This document shows, in pieces, positions 21,116-34,149 of a stretch of 64,000 nt of DNA; the stretch's first letter is position 1; every line of letters starts with the position of its first letter. The stretch spans positions 39,679,093 to 39,743,092 of the forward strand of contig ML664161.1 in assembly GCA_007570785.1 (NCBI GenBank), in the 5' to 3' direction. The notes under the pieces were generated by a model that searched no databases, was not told the DNA's origin, and saw only the letters and a list, made by a program, of their open reading frames with translations. Source of the DNA: Antilocapra americana. Its lineage: Eukaryota > Chordata > Mammalia > Artiodactyla > Antilocapridae. Both the position numbers and the translations under genes were made by a program.

Positions 21116-22169
21116 ATTTGTATATAAATAAGGTATATGTATATCTTTTTATTTATTTGATGTATTTGTATTTACAAATTATAAATACAGCTTATATATT
21201 GTATTTATGATTTTGCATGTAGCTATCTAGCAAATTGTGTGATGCTATTGCATATGCTAATACCCCAACTCCATATTTTGTAAACTCCCCTTTCCCCATT
21301 ATATGTTCTTATCTCCTTTGTCAGAAATTAACTGACTACATATGTGTAAACAACATTAACCTTCACTGATTAGTTTAACCACATAACTGGCTATTATCGT
21401 AGAAAACAGAGGGAGGTCTGGGCAAAAAATGACAGGAAGAGAAAGTTACCTTTGTTAACCTGGTTAGCCAGGATAGCTGCAAAACACTGGTCAGGGTGTT
21501 GGGTCAGGACAATGGGGCAGTGGAAAAAGGATGGCCATGGAAAGGAGTTAGAAGTGGTCCTAGAAACGATTTTGGACTATTTAGTGATTTTGCATAGGGC
21601 TGTACTGAGTCACTATTTCTTTGGTAGACTAGTTCATTAATTTTGTTTCGAAAATGTTACAACTTTCTGCTTTCACTTTGCCCTCACATTTCACTTTCAA
21701 AAGTCTACTTATTTCCCCTAGTTTGTCCCATTACACTATGTTCAATAACTCTACCAGGGGACTCCTTATTTATAAATGTTCGGTTGTTGTGCCGGTTTTC
21801 TTAACAGCCTTTTATCAATAGTTATTTTAGCAGTGTCTTTGTTCCCTCTTGTTTGTCCACTGCTCTTTGGTTTACTGCAGAAAAAAACGAACTTAGTGTT
21901 TTAGCCATTGTTCAGTAGTCACTGATTTTAAGTCTGCCCATTTATTTAGAGAGTTTATTTTCTCTTACTATTTTCTGATTCAAAATTTTACATATAGTTA
22001 GTTTTCGTATTTTTAATCCCTTTGGCTAGTACTAATGCTTCTATTTTTTGTGGTCATTATCTGCTTTCAGCTGTGAAAACTGATTCATATTCTTCTACAA
22101 TGAACTATTATTTCTCATTAAATGCTAAGTAATAATACATAATGATGGTTGCAAGAAAATAGAAAATAG
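21116..22169. other. AT-rich then unassigned sequence
   Basis: Positions 21116-21215 are TATA-rich low-complexity DNA. The remainder shows no gene and no repeat that I can name. Confidence 0.4.
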
Positions 22170-22330
22170 TTTCCTGCCCTTGTAGTGATCACAGTCTAAA
22201 AGAGGAAAGAGAAGACAGATTCACATACTGAAATATGCCCATCATCAATTAGTATTTTCTGGATAGCAGTCATTAAGTATTCCTGGATCTGGCAAGTAGA
22301 GGTTGGCAGTTATCTTAAAGGAGTGATTTT
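22170..22330 (+). mobile_element. Possible ancient mammalian repeat (family not assigned)
   Basis: CTGCCCTTGTAGTGATCACA and GTCTAAAAGAGGAAAG resemble a common old repeat phrase ('ccctgccctcatggagcttacagtctagtggggaag'). Related phrases recur at 27605, 29965 and 35625. I recognise the pattern but not the family name. Confidence 0.4.
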
Positions 22331-23089
22331 AAGGGGTGGAGACAGGAAGCTTTACTTGGAAGTACTTTCATAAAACAAGTAATTCTTGATGAAAGCTGTG
22401 GTGAGAGCAGGTTAAGACAGGGGATTAGACTGATGATCTTTGCATATCTGAAAGGATCTAAACACCTGAATATTAAAGTTATCATCGAAGTATTTGGAAA
22501 GTAAGAGAAAAGGAATTGGGAGATGTGAACTTGGATTCAGGACAAATCTTTATTTGGTTGTGCAAAGAAATCTTCTGAAAATGTTTATAAATTAATATGT
22601 AGCTTATTAGATTTAGATCACTGTTTTTTTTTTTTTTTTTTTTTGTTGTTGTTGTTCACTGCATCTCTTCTTGAGAACTGAAAGTAACAGGGTGCTGGAT
22701 ATTTTTCTTCTTTAGAACTTTCATCGTGTTGACATGGTCTCATACTGCAGTATAGGAAAACCTTACTAAAATGGAGATGGCAGACCCTGGGTGGTCTTTA
22801 ATGTTGATACCACATATTACTACATGAAGTCTAAATATTTCTACCTAAGTTTTCAGACATTTCTGGAAGATGGCTCCACCATGTCTATCAACTACTTTTT
22901 TTAAAGTTTCCTTTCAAAAAAAGTCTAATTTTAGCTACCAACATCTGTACATATATTCATTCCCACAATTCTTTTCCTCTCCATCTTTTGAAGCCCTCTG
23001 CATCCTTAGGCCTGAATTCGAACCGTTATTCTTCAATAGGCCTTTACTTAATATTCTTTTCCTTTAAAATCACTTGTAAAAATTACTGT
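22331..23089. other. Unassigned sequence with a poly-T/(GTT)n run
   Basis: Holds a 21-base T run followed by four GTT units at 22624-22656, possibly the inverted tail of an unrecognised retroposon. Otherwise no gene or repeat recognised. Confidence 0.4.
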
Positions 23090-23262
23090 CATATAAGTTT
23101 TATACTTAGTTTATCATGTGATTGTTTTGGTTTTGAATCATCAATTAAAATATGAACTATTTAAAGGCAAGTACCATGGCTCTTACAAATGCCATACTGA
23201 CAAATAGAGGGCTAAAATGTAATAGATTTCTAATAAAAGTTTGTGGGTTGAACAACTGAATA
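23090..23262 (+). mobile_element. L2 3' end (diverged)
   Basis: L2-like order: AATATGAACTATTTAAAGGC, AAGTACCATGGCTCTTACAA, then CTAATAAAAGTTTGTGGGTT near the end, matching 'actgtgagctccttgagggcagggaccatgtct' and 'caataaatgtttgttgaa'. Confidence 0.5.
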
Positions 23263-25672
23263 ATAACAGTTCCTACATTTTGTGGAGGTAAAAGAAATCA
23301 GAAAAGGCACACATCTTTCATTGCCTTATGGATTCTGTAGATACAGGTTTTACTTACTAGCGAAATATTAAACCAAAGCCACCATAGTATTGCCATGGAG
23401 TCTGGACAGTCAGCTGGATCTTAGTGAACATAAAATGCTACTCACTTCTAAAATCCTTTTCCTACAGTGAGGTTCTGTTCACCTTCCCGAAAGCTTATAG
23501 CATTGCTTCTTATTGATTTCCATCTGCAACAAACCAACACTGTTCCCTGGATATTAAATAATAGGAGTGACAGCAGCAGATAATAAAGTGACCCACTCAT
23601 TTCACTGTCAGAGTACTCTGAAGGGCGGTCAGTCATTTATCTGATGGTTTACTGGTAGGATGACTGTATGGATTGTCAGTCGAGCCAAGACACTTCTGAG
23701 AGCAAAAGGGAACTTTATCGATAATCACACTGGGACCATAGATAAAGACCAGTACTGTCAAAAGCAAACTAAGACAGATGATCATCCTAGATATTAGAAT
23801 CCCAGAATTTCCTTGTGGAATAATAAAGAAGATAATTAAGATGGAGTAGAGCCCATCCTGGCTACGTAGTCCCTCTTCCCTCCCATTTTATAATCCATTT
23901 CTTAGGGTCCTCATGGTTGTCAGAAGGAATTCCAGGTCTTAGAAATTCTGCACAGTTGAATGGCATTGCAGGCATTTATTCAATTTTTCCCAATTATTAA
24001 AAATAATGTTTTCCAGTTATGATGTAGAAAACCATTTTCCTCTTTTCCTTTGTAAGCTATACACATTTTTATTAAAATTTTGAAAGAGAAATTTCACTAT
24101 TCTTAACTCAAAAACTTTGTTTTTGTATGTGCCTGATGTTGATGCCTATGATATGTTACTTTCAGGGATTACTTAGGCTGGTAGTCCAGTGGCAGTTTTT
24201 ACAGAATTGTAAGTATCCCCTAAATTATTATAGTTATGGTTATAATTGCCATAAATACACAAATGTAAAACACATTGCCATAAATGTGTTTATACTGGAA
24301 GCATTTTTCTGAATTAAACATTATTTATCATACTTAGTTTTTGAAGAAGTCATATTTAGAAACTTGTTTTGAACCAAGAGGTGACTTGGCATATATGAAG
24401 GATGTGATTTTTGTGAACAGTTAGGCTTAACACCTGATAATAACCATGGTTTAAATCTATCCCTTTAATATTATTAGAATTACAGCAAACCCAAGGGTTT
24501 TCTATATTAATACTTGTGTCTCTATCCCTGCCTATAATTAGAATAATAGAAAATCTGAGGGAGCTATGAATTTATAAACAAAAAGCATTTTTGAATTATC
24601 TGCTAATTTTAGAATTAGCAAATTTTCTCAATTGAGATAAAATTTATATTTTGTGAGAGTATTTTACAAAAATTATTTAAGGAGATATGTGAGAGATACT
24701 CTAACTTGGTGTCTTGTCTTTATTAGGTATGAAAGGGCATCATGGAGTCATGAATTAAATGAGAACCATTGTCCTAGGAGTGAGGCAGAGTACTCTGAAG
24801 TCAAGTTCAGTGAATGTGGCCGTTTAGAAACTACTTTGTACCTTTATTCCCAGTGGCCTGCTGCATAGTAGGCACTATTGTACTTAGTGCACAGGGAGAA
24901 CTCAGTTGGACTTCTTTCCTGTTTTTCCTTTTTTCATTTGCTTTCATAAGAAGGGATCTAAGTTCCTCAGCCTGTGTACTAAGTCACTTTCCATCCCACT
25001 TCTCTGAGGGGCCTTGCTAGTCCCCTCTTATCTGTACCCTTTCTCCCCTATACCACTCCACTACCCCAGCTCTTTGATATTCTTTAAAATAAAGCATAAT
25101 AATGAATTACATAGTTTACATGAATGTCCATATCATTTTCAAAACCTCATCATTGTCATCACCTAGTTTGCTTAATTAAGTAATTTGTTGACATAAACAG
25201 GATCTTTGGCCCAGAGAAGCTGTAACAGATGGCATCTAAAACCAAAAATAATTGTTAACCTGCCCCATGGAATGTGTGAAGCAGCATGTTTAGAAATAAG
25301 CATGGCTGTAAGATGACTGTTTATAAATGTCTGAGAAAGACATTCTTCAGATACTTATAGAATAAGGAGATGGAAGGACTGAACAGTGGGGCAAAAAACA
25401 ATCAGACCTTCCTTCATTCTATGAGTGAAGAGCTGTGCCATCTCAAGGTATAAAATGTACTTAGTTCAGTATTCTATGGTACAATAGTATAATGTGAACA
25501 CAGAATATATATTTCAATATGGTGATATTAAATATAACGTGTATATGTATAACATTGTTTTATGACATATAATCTAGTGTAATAAAAATCTTATTAAATA
25601 AGTATGCACAAATATAGGTATTATAAGTACAGCCTTTACAGAACCAAATGTGAATTGAGTTTTGGTTACCTA
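23263..25672. other. Unassigned sequence
   Basis: About 2.4 kb of AT-rich sequence, nothing recognised. No open frame in it carries a known domain. Confidence 0.4.
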
Positions 25673-25683
25673 AGATAGTGCTT

Positions 25684-25804
25684 TGGAGAAGGAAATGGCA
25701 AACCACTCCATATTCTTGCTTGGAAAATCCCACAGACAGAGGAGGCTTATGGGCTATGGTCCAAAGGATTGCAAAGAGTCAGACATGACTGAAACAACTT
25801 GGCG
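25684..25804 (+). mobile_element. Bov-tA/Bov-A2-type SINE, 5'-truncated
   Basis: Only the 3' half is present, from TGGAGAAGGAAATGGCAAAC to GTCAGACATGACTGAAACAA. It is flanked by AGATAGTGCTT (25673-25683) and AGAGAGTGCTT (25805-25815), an 11-base duplication with one mismatch. The truncation therefore happened at insertion. Confidence 0.92.
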
Positions 25805-25815
25805 AGAGAGTGCTT

Positions 25816-26487
25816 ATTTCTCTCAGGGTGGTTTTCTAGGTGTTTCACTATTTATTTTGTTTCTTATTTGGATATATAAAATTATTTCTTTGATCCCCTT
25901 CTAACAGAGTGTGTAAAAGGTAATCATATTTTCCTAATCTTGTGCTAATATTTGTGTAAACAGGAATAAAATTAAGAAAAATATCCACTTTAGATCAAAC
26001 TTTATATGCAAAAACAACTGTGTTATTACAATTTATTTTACATTTGACTTCATCATTTTGTACCAGTGTTAAATTGTTACAGTACCATTTTCTCTCTTAA
26101 GTGTTAAATATACACCGTTTGTGAGGTCTCTCACATTTCCCAAACCCATTCTCCAGGAAAGAGGCTGCCTAGCATTTCATTAGAGATAGCATAATGATAC
26201 TGATGTGTGGTTCTGGTACCTTCCAAGCATAAAACATCATGACCATTCATGGAGGCACCCAGATCATCAATATTTGACATACTTTTTCTGGGCTGCCTCA
26301 TCTCAGAGATCCTAGTCTTATGGTGCAAAGTCAGTTGTTTATTTTTAAAAACAGGTGCCCTTTACTTAAATGAAGACAATTTAAACATAAAATATAGACT
26401 GATATATTGATAAACTGCATGCTTTCAGGCACACTCTCAGATCAAGCTTTCACAATATAGAGTAAGAATTAATGTAACTATAGATGT
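25816..26487. other. Unassigned sequence
   Basis: No gene or repeat recognised in this AT-rich stretch. Confidence 0.4.
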
Positions 26488-26705
26488 TTACTGAATGCCT
26501 TCCATAGAGCAGAGACTTTTCCTGTTATTCACTCCTCACACAGCACAGCGAAGCAGGCATGATTTTTCCCTGTGTTCTTTAAGTTGAAGAAATTTGGTTC
26601 GGGTTAGTTATGTGACTTGCCCAACATTACCCAATCCATAAATGGTAGCTCGAGGATCTAATTTTCAGTGTCTTGCTTCACAGCCTTCTCTTTCAAGTAT
26701 TTCAG
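26488..26705 (-). mobile_element. MIR SINE
   Basis: Inverted MIR: TACTGAATGCCTTCCATAGA, CTGTTATTCACTCCTCACAC, AGTTATGTGACTTGCCCAAC, CTCGAGGATCTAATTTTCAG, CTTGCTTCACAGCCTTCTC. Nearly the whole element length is covered. Confidence 0.75.
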
Positions 26706-26910
26706 TTAACCTCACATCATTTAGTTGAATTTTGTTTATGTGTGGTTTGTGAGACTTTGGATTTTGTTTTGCCAGGACACACCTCCTATTACTGATGGTG
26801 AAGTGAAAGTTCACCCGAGTATGAGACCTGCTGTTGGGATATGATAACCCTGATTATCAGGGCCAGAGTACACAGCAGTGAAGTCTGGACACAAATAGAG
26901 GTTTCTATGA

Positions 26911-27112
26911 GCTTCCCAGATGGCGCTGGTGGTAAAGAACCACCTGCAAATGCAAGAGATCCAAAAGATGCGGGTTCGATCCCTGGGTGGGGAAGATCCC
27001 CTAGAGGAGGGCATGGCAGCCCCAGTCTACTATTCTTGCCTGGAGAAGCCCATGGATGGAAGAGCCTGGCAGGTTACAGTCCATGGGATCACTAAGAGTC
27101 AGACACAACTGC
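26911..27112 (+). mobile_element. Bov-tA/Bov-A2-type SINE
   Basis: Forward SINE with a good internal promoter: GCTTCCCAGATGGCGCTGG head, B-box GGTTCGATCCC near 26975, then GAGGAGGGCATGGCAGCCCC and the tail GAGTCAGACACAACTGCAGA. Confidence 0.95.
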
Positions 27113-27419
27113 AGAGATTTAGCATGCATATATTTAGGTTACTACAAACAGCCTACAGCCAAAGTCTGTGTCTCCTGCTCTTTGAGACACTCAAGGCTCT
27201 CATAGCCCCTGGATTTGACTTTCTTGACCCTCTTCTTGTCTTTTGAGCTTCAGGAATTACCTGATTTTGATGCTGTTCAAGGGGATAGCAGATAGCATAG
27301 GTACTTGTATTTCTGGGACAAATGTGAAAAATGAAGTCCACATACTTTCACTTGCCATTTTTCCTGTGTTCAGGCAGAGGACATAATCCTAGTATGGCTT
27401 GCTGATGTTATTTGATTTG
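27113..27419. other. Unassigned sequence
   Basis: About 300 bases, nothing recognised. Confidence 0.35.
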
Positions 27420-27510
27420 TTAAGTATCTATAATGCTTATTAAGCCTTTCCTGAAATATCTCAGTTGATCTTCCCAACTCATCTACAGTGATATCCTCAT
27501 ATTTGTATGT
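27420..27510 (-). mobile_element. Possible MIR fragment
   Basis: CTTATTAAGCCTTTCCTGAA and TTGATCTTCCCAACTCATCT loosely match inverted MIR ('ttactgagcgcttactatg', 'atcctcacaacaaccctatg'). Low certainty. Confidence 0.35.
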
Positions 27511-27604
27511 GATTATTGATTATTTATACATGATTAATTATCTGTATGTGATTATTAATTATGTGCATTACAATGTACATGTGCACTGATTATTTTTATA
27601 ATGA

Positions 27605-27740
27605 ATATTATTTGCTAGGCATTTTTCTAAGTACCTTGGATAAAGCAGTGAACAGAGACAGCGTCCCAGGGTTAATCAAGTACAATGGTGATAAGTGCAA
27701 TGAAGGAAAACAAGATAAGAGGGTAGAATTTCTTAACCTG
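27605..27740 (+). mobile_element. Ancient mammalian repeat (family not assigned)
   Basis: CTAGGCATTTTTCTAAGTAC, TAAAGCAGTGAACAGAGACA and GATAAGTGCAATGAAGGAAA follow the order of a widespread old repeat ('ctaggcactgggataca gcagtgaacaaaacagac ... gataagtgctatgaagg'). Confidence 0.5.
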
Positions 27741-28781
27741 GTATGAGAAATGTTTTCAAATTTCAAAGTATATAAAGTGATGCTGAATATAGATCAGGTG
27801 ACCATTAATAGTCTACTTGTTTGACAAAACCACTTTTGCTTGAAAATGAGAGATTCCTTAGGTCCCAGGAAGCTCAATTTGAACATAACTATGCAATTCT
27901 ACAGACTATTCTTGGGTCATGAAATCTTTCTGCTCAAAGACAGAGAATCTTTTTCAGCCAGCCTTCTGGCCCAAGTTAGGGTCAAGATTCCAGAATGTTC
28001 AGAGTGAAGAGTCTGTCTAATTTAGGCCAAATGCAAGGGAAGGTTTCTCTTTTTCTCCAGAACTTTGCTCTGGGAATATTTTTTAATTTTGGAGATCTAG
28101 AATAGCAGCACCTTCTCAAAATTAAGGGGAAATTATTTGATTTCTGTATTTTGATAGACTCTCTCAAGGTGAATCTAGGAATGAGAGTAGATTTGGATAT
28201 CTGGTTGAGCACTGGTGGGTATTTAAAAGAGGTGGAACTTTGAAAATATAGGTCATGCCCAGTGGCCTGGGAAACCACTAAAATAAAATGGTGGTCCTTC
28301 TACTTAGCTTTAAGATTATTTCTTTACCTTATCCAGATGATTCACATTGAGTCAAAAATTATGCTTCCCCCCGACTAACTATGCCTTCATTGCCTTGTCA
28401 GTGAGATCCCTGAATGAGCATTTTTTTAAATTACATATATCAACTCTGATTAAGAAGATATTTTGATCTGTATTAGTATTACTGTTTATTATTTGTCAAG
28501 TTTCTTAACACTGTCTTCATTTGTAGATTTTCTTGGAAGAAGATTCACAGTTCACATTAGCCTATCTTTTCCCAGGCAATGGTTATTTTTTTAATTTGCA
28601 TTTAACCTTTTTTTACATGCTAGATTTTCCAAGTATTGTAATTAAAGTTTGTATGGAGTTATTGGGATCAGATATAGCTCATACTCTTTCTCTAAGGAAG
28701 CTAGTAAAAGTGCTTTGAAATCTGAACACCTTTGCTGACTGCATATATAGTTTCTTTCTGCTGGTGCTTTGTTGGATATTG
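27741..28781. other. Unassigned sequence
   Basis: About 1 kb with no recognised gene or repeat. Confidence 0.4.
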
Positions 28782-28789
28782 TGCTGAAG

Positions 28790-29016
28790 CCTGGGCTTCC
28801 CAGGTGGTGCTAGTGGTAAGAATCCACCTGCCAATGCAGGAGATGTAAGAGTTGCAGATTTGATCTCTGGATTGGGAAGATCCCCTAAAGGAGGAAATGG
28901 CAACCCACTCCAGTACTCTTGCTAGGAGAATCTCATGGACAGAGGAGCCTGGCAGTCCATAGGGTCATGAAAGGTCAGACGCAGCTGAGTATCTGAGCAC
29001 CTGTCACTTTCACCTA
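28790..29016 (+). mobile_element. Bov-tA/Bov-A2-type SINE
   Basis: Forward SINE from CCTGGGCTTCCCAGGTGGTG to GAGTATCTGAGCACCTGTCA. An 8-base direct repeat TGCTGAAG borders it (28782-28789 and 29017-29024). The B-box is mutated (AGATTTGATCTC). Confidence 0.94.
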
Positions 29017-29024
29017 TGCTGAAG

Positions 29025-29964
29025 TACATGCCTAAAGAAGAAAATGAAAAGATAAGCTAGAGTTTTCTAGCATTCTCCTTTTGTGCAAGCAGAATGAGGC
29101 TATATTCAGAAAGGGAGCCCTCCTGGCCATGCAGTAGGACACTGTTAAGGTCCCATTCATATTTCCTTTCTTCCCAGTTGACCAGCCATGGTGTTAGATC
29201 CCTGATCTCTGGTCTAATCAGCATGGCAGCAGAAGAATGTGTTCTTGTGATGGTGCCCTTGTGTCATAAATTCTTTAAATTTTCCATTCTTACTGATAAC
29301 TTTTTAAAACCAGATTCCTCTAAACACTTTTGTAAATCCCAAAATTGCTTCATATGATCCTGATTCCCAGTGTAGAGGATCTTCTAATCTTATAGTATTT
29401 CATGTACTGCCTGCCCACCCTTAGAGAAGGACATAGGAAATGGCAAGAAGGGAAGAAGCGAGAGATGTTGAGGGAATCATAAAGAGAAGACAGGAGGTGA
29501 AAGCATCACACATTATCTCCCTCCATGTGGCTCTCACACTTTCTCCTGATTTCTCTAGACCCTCATTCCCTGATTTTCTGCCAACGTATGTCTCGAGAGC
29601 AGAGAGTGCTGGAGAAACAAACTACTTGACTCCTGAATCAAGGCTTCTAGGTGGGAGCCACATAGTACAGGGTAATTATAGAAAAATTATAGAAAAAAGG
29701 ATCATTTCCATTCTTAAATGTTTTTTTTGTCTAATAACATCATTTAGTTTTATATCATCTCCAACATTGATTTAAAAGAGAAGCCTGATTACCTAGAAGA
29801 CTTACAGACCTTGAATCAACCTCCTGTGTGGTCAGAAAAAGAATATGCCGCTGGGGAGGATGAACAGGATATAAAGAAAGTTCCTTTGCCCCCAACTGTC
29901 CCCTCTACTCCCGTCAACATGGTATTTGTGTTCTCATTTACTGACTAACTGATTAATAGTAAAC
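29025..29964. other. Unassigned sequence
   Basis: No gene recognised. A plus-strand open stretch of about 110 codons at 29440-29775 has no recognisable domain and is within chance expectation. Confidence 0.4.
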
Positions 29965-30845
29965 AAATGCTTGCTGTGTGCTGTCATACTAGATTCTATG
30001 ATTGACTAGTGAACAAAACAGACCTCTTCACTTGTATCCCTTGTCTTCGGCTCCACAATTCTTGGAACCTATAGTCTGATCAGAGAGGTCAGAAAATACA
30101 CAGGAGAAAAAGTAAGTTACATAGTACATTAGAAGTTAACAGTATTAAAGAAAGTTAGGAAATGCTGGGGTGGGAATGAGAAGGGAAGGTGACATTTAGG
30201 TAGAATCTGGAGGGAGGTGTGGGAGCACCGTGTACATGTGTGTGGGAAAACTGGGCCAGGAAGAAAGAAACATTGTAAAATGCTGAGGCCAGAGCATGCC
30301 TGGAGTATTCAGGGAAAAGGAAGCCAGGATGGAGGACACAGAGAGAGCAGGTAGGTGAAGAGATGATAGAGAAGCAGATGAGTTGTGTAGATTCTTATGT
30401 ATCATTGTCAGGACCTAATTTGTCTCTCAAGAGATGTAGAGTCACTGAAAGGTTGTAATCAGAAAAGTGACGGCTTGCTCTTAGTTAGGCATTAGAGGGG
30501 TGATTTAGGCTGCAGTGCTGAGAGTACGCTGGGGGTGAGAATGAGCATTTCAAAGGCAGAGGCAGTGACCCCTTGTGGTAGAGGCAGTCGGGAAGCTATC
30601 CCAGTAATACAGGTGATATATGATGGTTATTTGGACCAAAGTAGTAGCCGTGAAAGTGATGATAAATGGCTAGATTCTGGATACATGCTGAAGGTAGAGC
30701 TGGCAGTTTTTCATGATAGATTGGGTGTAAGGTATAAAGTCAAGAAAGGAGTCGATTGGCTGCAAAGATGTAGTCATAATAGAGTTAGATAAAATAGTGA
30801 AAATAAGTCCAAAGATTTTGGTCTGAGCAACTCAAAGAATGGAGT
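29965..30845 (+). mobile_element. Long ancient mammalian repeat (family not assigned)
   Basis: The whole interval follows the order of a long, old mammalian repeat: GTGAACAAAACAGACCTCTT, ACCTATAGTCTGATCAGAGA, GAAGGTGACATTTAGGTAG, GGCATTAGAGGGGTGATTTAGG, ATGATGGTTATTTGGACCAA, ATTGGGTGTAAGGTATAAAG, TTTTGGTCTGAGCAACTCAA. About 880 bases are alignable by eye to phrases I associate with this family. I cannot name it with confidence. An open stretch at 30535-30792 is part of it and is not a gene. Confidence 0.6.
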
Positions 30846-31040
30846 TGCTATCAACTAAGTTAGGGCAAACCTACAGTTAAAAGAGTTATTGGATAGGGGA
30901 GAGGAAGGAGGGGAAAAGATCAGAAAATGCTGCCCTAGTGACGTTATATTTTGAGTAGACTTATCAGTAAACTCATCTTTTCTCACTTGTATTTCATAAG
31001 TAAAATGAGGAAATTTAAAAAATGATACGAGGAAGGATGG

Positions 31041-31146
31041 TGGTCGTTGCTAAGTTGTGTCCGACTCTTGCAACCTCATGCACTTGTAGCATTCCAGGCT
31101 CCTCAAGCAAGAATACAGGAGTAGGATGCCATTTCCTTCTTCTAGG
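31041..31146 (-). mobile_element. Bov-tA/Bov-A2-type SINE fragment
   Basis: Inverted 3' half only: TGGTCGTTGCTAAGTTGTGT to GATGCCATTTCCTTCTTCTA. The central CTCTGTCCATGGG part is partly deleted. Confidence 0.88.
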
Positions 31147-31209
31147 AGTGGTAGGGGAGGGTAATGTAGGAGGATAGCGCTAGAGCCTCTAAGTATATTT
31201 GTCAGTGTA

Positions 31210-31340
31210 AGAGGAGGTTTGACACAGTGGATAGCACATGGGTCCTGAGGGCATGAGAAGCTGGGGGTCCTGCTGACCTTGGACAGCTCCCTCATTCTCT
31301 CTGGATTTCATTTCAATTGCTTTGACTACAGAATGAAGGC
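31210..31340 (+). mobile_element. MIR SINE (diverged)
   Basis: ACACAGTGGATAGCACATGG head, then GACCTTGGACAGCTCCCTCA and CTCTCTGGATTTCATTTC, matching the MIR start, the 'gaccttgggcaagt' block and the 'ctctgagcctcagtttc' block. Confidence 0.55.
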
Positions 31341-34149
31341 TCTTAATGTCTGCGAGGCATTCCTCTGGCATTTTCATGCTGGGAGACCCTATAGAGGAGA
31401 GTGCAGTAGAAGCTGAGAAATAAACTATTTCTTTGCCCTCATACATGTACTACCACTCTAGGACTTTACTAGGGAAAATGAAGTATGGCCATTGTCCAGC
31501 TTACTAAATCAAGGCAGACAATCAGACTGGGTAATCTGATTTTTTAAAAATTTCCTTTGGCATCTGTATTATCAAGTTCAGCCATGTATCTTGATTGGAT
31601 TAAAATGATGGTTTGTAGATCTCTTCTTTTTATATGTCTAATACACACACTAGTGTTGCTTTCCAGAGAATATCCTTGTTTGAAAATGTACCACTCTGCA
31701 CAGACTGGGAGGCTCTGTACATTTTGAAAAATATATTTCATGATGTGATATAATTGCCCAGTGGGATGTGATGAAATATTTTTGGGCTGAAAGTCAGAGG
31801 GTTCACCCCAAATATGGTTGCACTACCATCCAGTGGTCCAACATATAGAATGCTATGCTATTAGCTCTTCTGTTAAAGTAGAGGAGATATGTTCACAGCA
31901 GGTCAAATGAAGCTTCTGGCCTCTGGCCACAGTGTGCTTTGGGCCTGTGACTGTGCCACATATTTGTGCCTGCTGTGAATTTGTTGGCAGGTCCCAATGT
32001 ATTATATCTTTATGGTTGAGGTCTTTCCTTTAAAGCTACTTGTTGAGTCCTATGGGCTTGTGGGGGCAGATATGAAGTCATTGTGAATTCTGCAGTGCTA
32101 TTAAACTCCAGATTTCTCTCTTGCTCTGGTGCTGACATTCTAAGCACACAGCAGTTATGCAAGGATCGATTTTTACCATGAATGGGGTGGGGGTTTGAGC
32201 AAGCGCCTTGGTCAACAACCACCTCTAGAGGAGATGTGAAACCCATTATTGATCCAGGGCTGAGAAATCAGTGACTGTTGTATTATATAATTATTGATGG
32301 AGCCAGAAAATGCCATGGGCAAAGCACAACTTACTATTTGTTATGCTGAATTGTCTCTCATCTGTGTCAGGCCACCGTGTTCTGCTCTCGTGTTCCCACA
32401 CCATGTTTATTTATACCGCGTGCAGTTAGCTTTCATATTTCTCTTGTGATTCTATCTTGAGGAAAAAAAAAATAAGTACTGATTTTTGTTCGGGGGCTGG
32501 AAAAGAAATACATTTTTCCAGGTACTTTAAAGAGCCGACGCTAAGTTCCAAAGTCTGGGCAGAGGGAAGATGGACCTCCAAGAAAGACGATCTGATGAGT
32601 GAAGGGAAGTGGGTACCACTGGTCCACATTGCTTTTTCTCACCACATTCACCAAGTGAGACGGATGCAGATGGTTTGTGTGCCCTAGTGGTGGGGAATAT
32701 TGACAATGCAGCTGTTGTCTGTAAGGTCACATAGTAGGTTAGGAAGGGTTACAGGGGTATGAGTACAATAATGTTACATGATTGTAACTTAGAATATGAG
32801 TAACTAGCTCCTGTGTAGTACTCCATGATGCTTTGTTCAGTTCTAGCCACTGCTAGCCCCCCTAACTTTCTTCTTTTCCTTCTCTTGGGTGTTCTTTTCT
32901 TTGTGCTTATCAGCAAACTCACAGCTCCTAGATAAAAGACTAGCTTCTTTTATGATGAATGTGTGTCTTAGATTCCACAGCCATATATCAAGTTCATGAA
33001 CACAGAACAAATCCTTCCATAGACAGGAGGCCCTATGAAGAAATCTCAACCACGGTCTAGCTGCTTCAATTGATATATCTCTAGGCTACAGAGATGGGGA
33101 GGCCATGGACAGTGAAAAGCTACCAGCACTTGTAGCTGTTACAGTTCACATTCATCAACTGGCTTCTGTTCACAAGTGGTTAGGAAAATTATTAAATAGC
33201 CTTTAAAGTCTTAAATGTTTTATTTAACTGTTAGTTGCCACTGAAATTAGGGAGTCTTAGTATGTCAAAGGTATCTTTTAAAGAATTAAAGCAGAGATAA
33301 CTTTGAGATGAAAGTTAATTATTGAATAATCTAACAGCTTATGCTTAAAGAAAGGAAGCCTAAATTAAATATAGAAGGAATATGTTATTTCCTTTTGGAT
33401 AACAATGCTGGAGTTATAATAGAAACATACCTTTATGGGTATGAATACTAAAAATCTTCACTCATGAAATGCATATAGAGAAATTCAATTATTTATTCTG
33501 TAATAGTTTATTTGAAATTTATTAAAAATGAAACTTTGTAAATGAAGATTCCTCAATGCTAAGCTCAACGTTTTAATGTTCAGCTTTTAAAGTGAATTTT
33601 TTGGGGGGATGAAAACAAATTACAGCTGCTGCTTATTTTGCTTATGTATGGAAAGCACATCACCACTGCTTAGTTCCTGAAAAAAGTCTTCTTCATTAAA
33701 ATATGAACTAGGCATGCATCTATGAATACTTCTGGGTTTTATGGAAAACTCTTTCATTTCATAAACCATAGAAATATCTTCAGCTTTTATTATGGACATT
33801 TAACTATTTGCATGAATGCTGTCTTACATATATCCAAGTGTTAATCTTTAATTCCTTGATTTTGTTTTCTGTTGTACTGTCCTGAATGAACTATCATGGT
33901 ATGGTTGCTTTTAAAACTTCTAAGATTAATTTTTCCTAGAGAGAAATTTTTTCCCCTTTATTCTGATAGCAGAATTGAGTACATAATAAAATGTTAACAA
34001 ATCACTAAGGCTGCTATTTAAATGAAACAAAAATACATACATATTTTTCTCCTTATAGATTGTCTGTAAGAAGCTAGGCAGAGATAAAGGAAGAGGCAAA
34101 TCAAGTTGACTAATAATAAATTCAAGAGAATGACTAAAGAAAGCTTCTC
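31341..34149. other. Unassigned sequence
   Basis: About 2.8 kb without recognisable repeat or gene, a long repeat-poor run for this window. The part from 33180 is AT-rich with several ATTA cores and grades into the block that follows. Confidence 0.4.
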
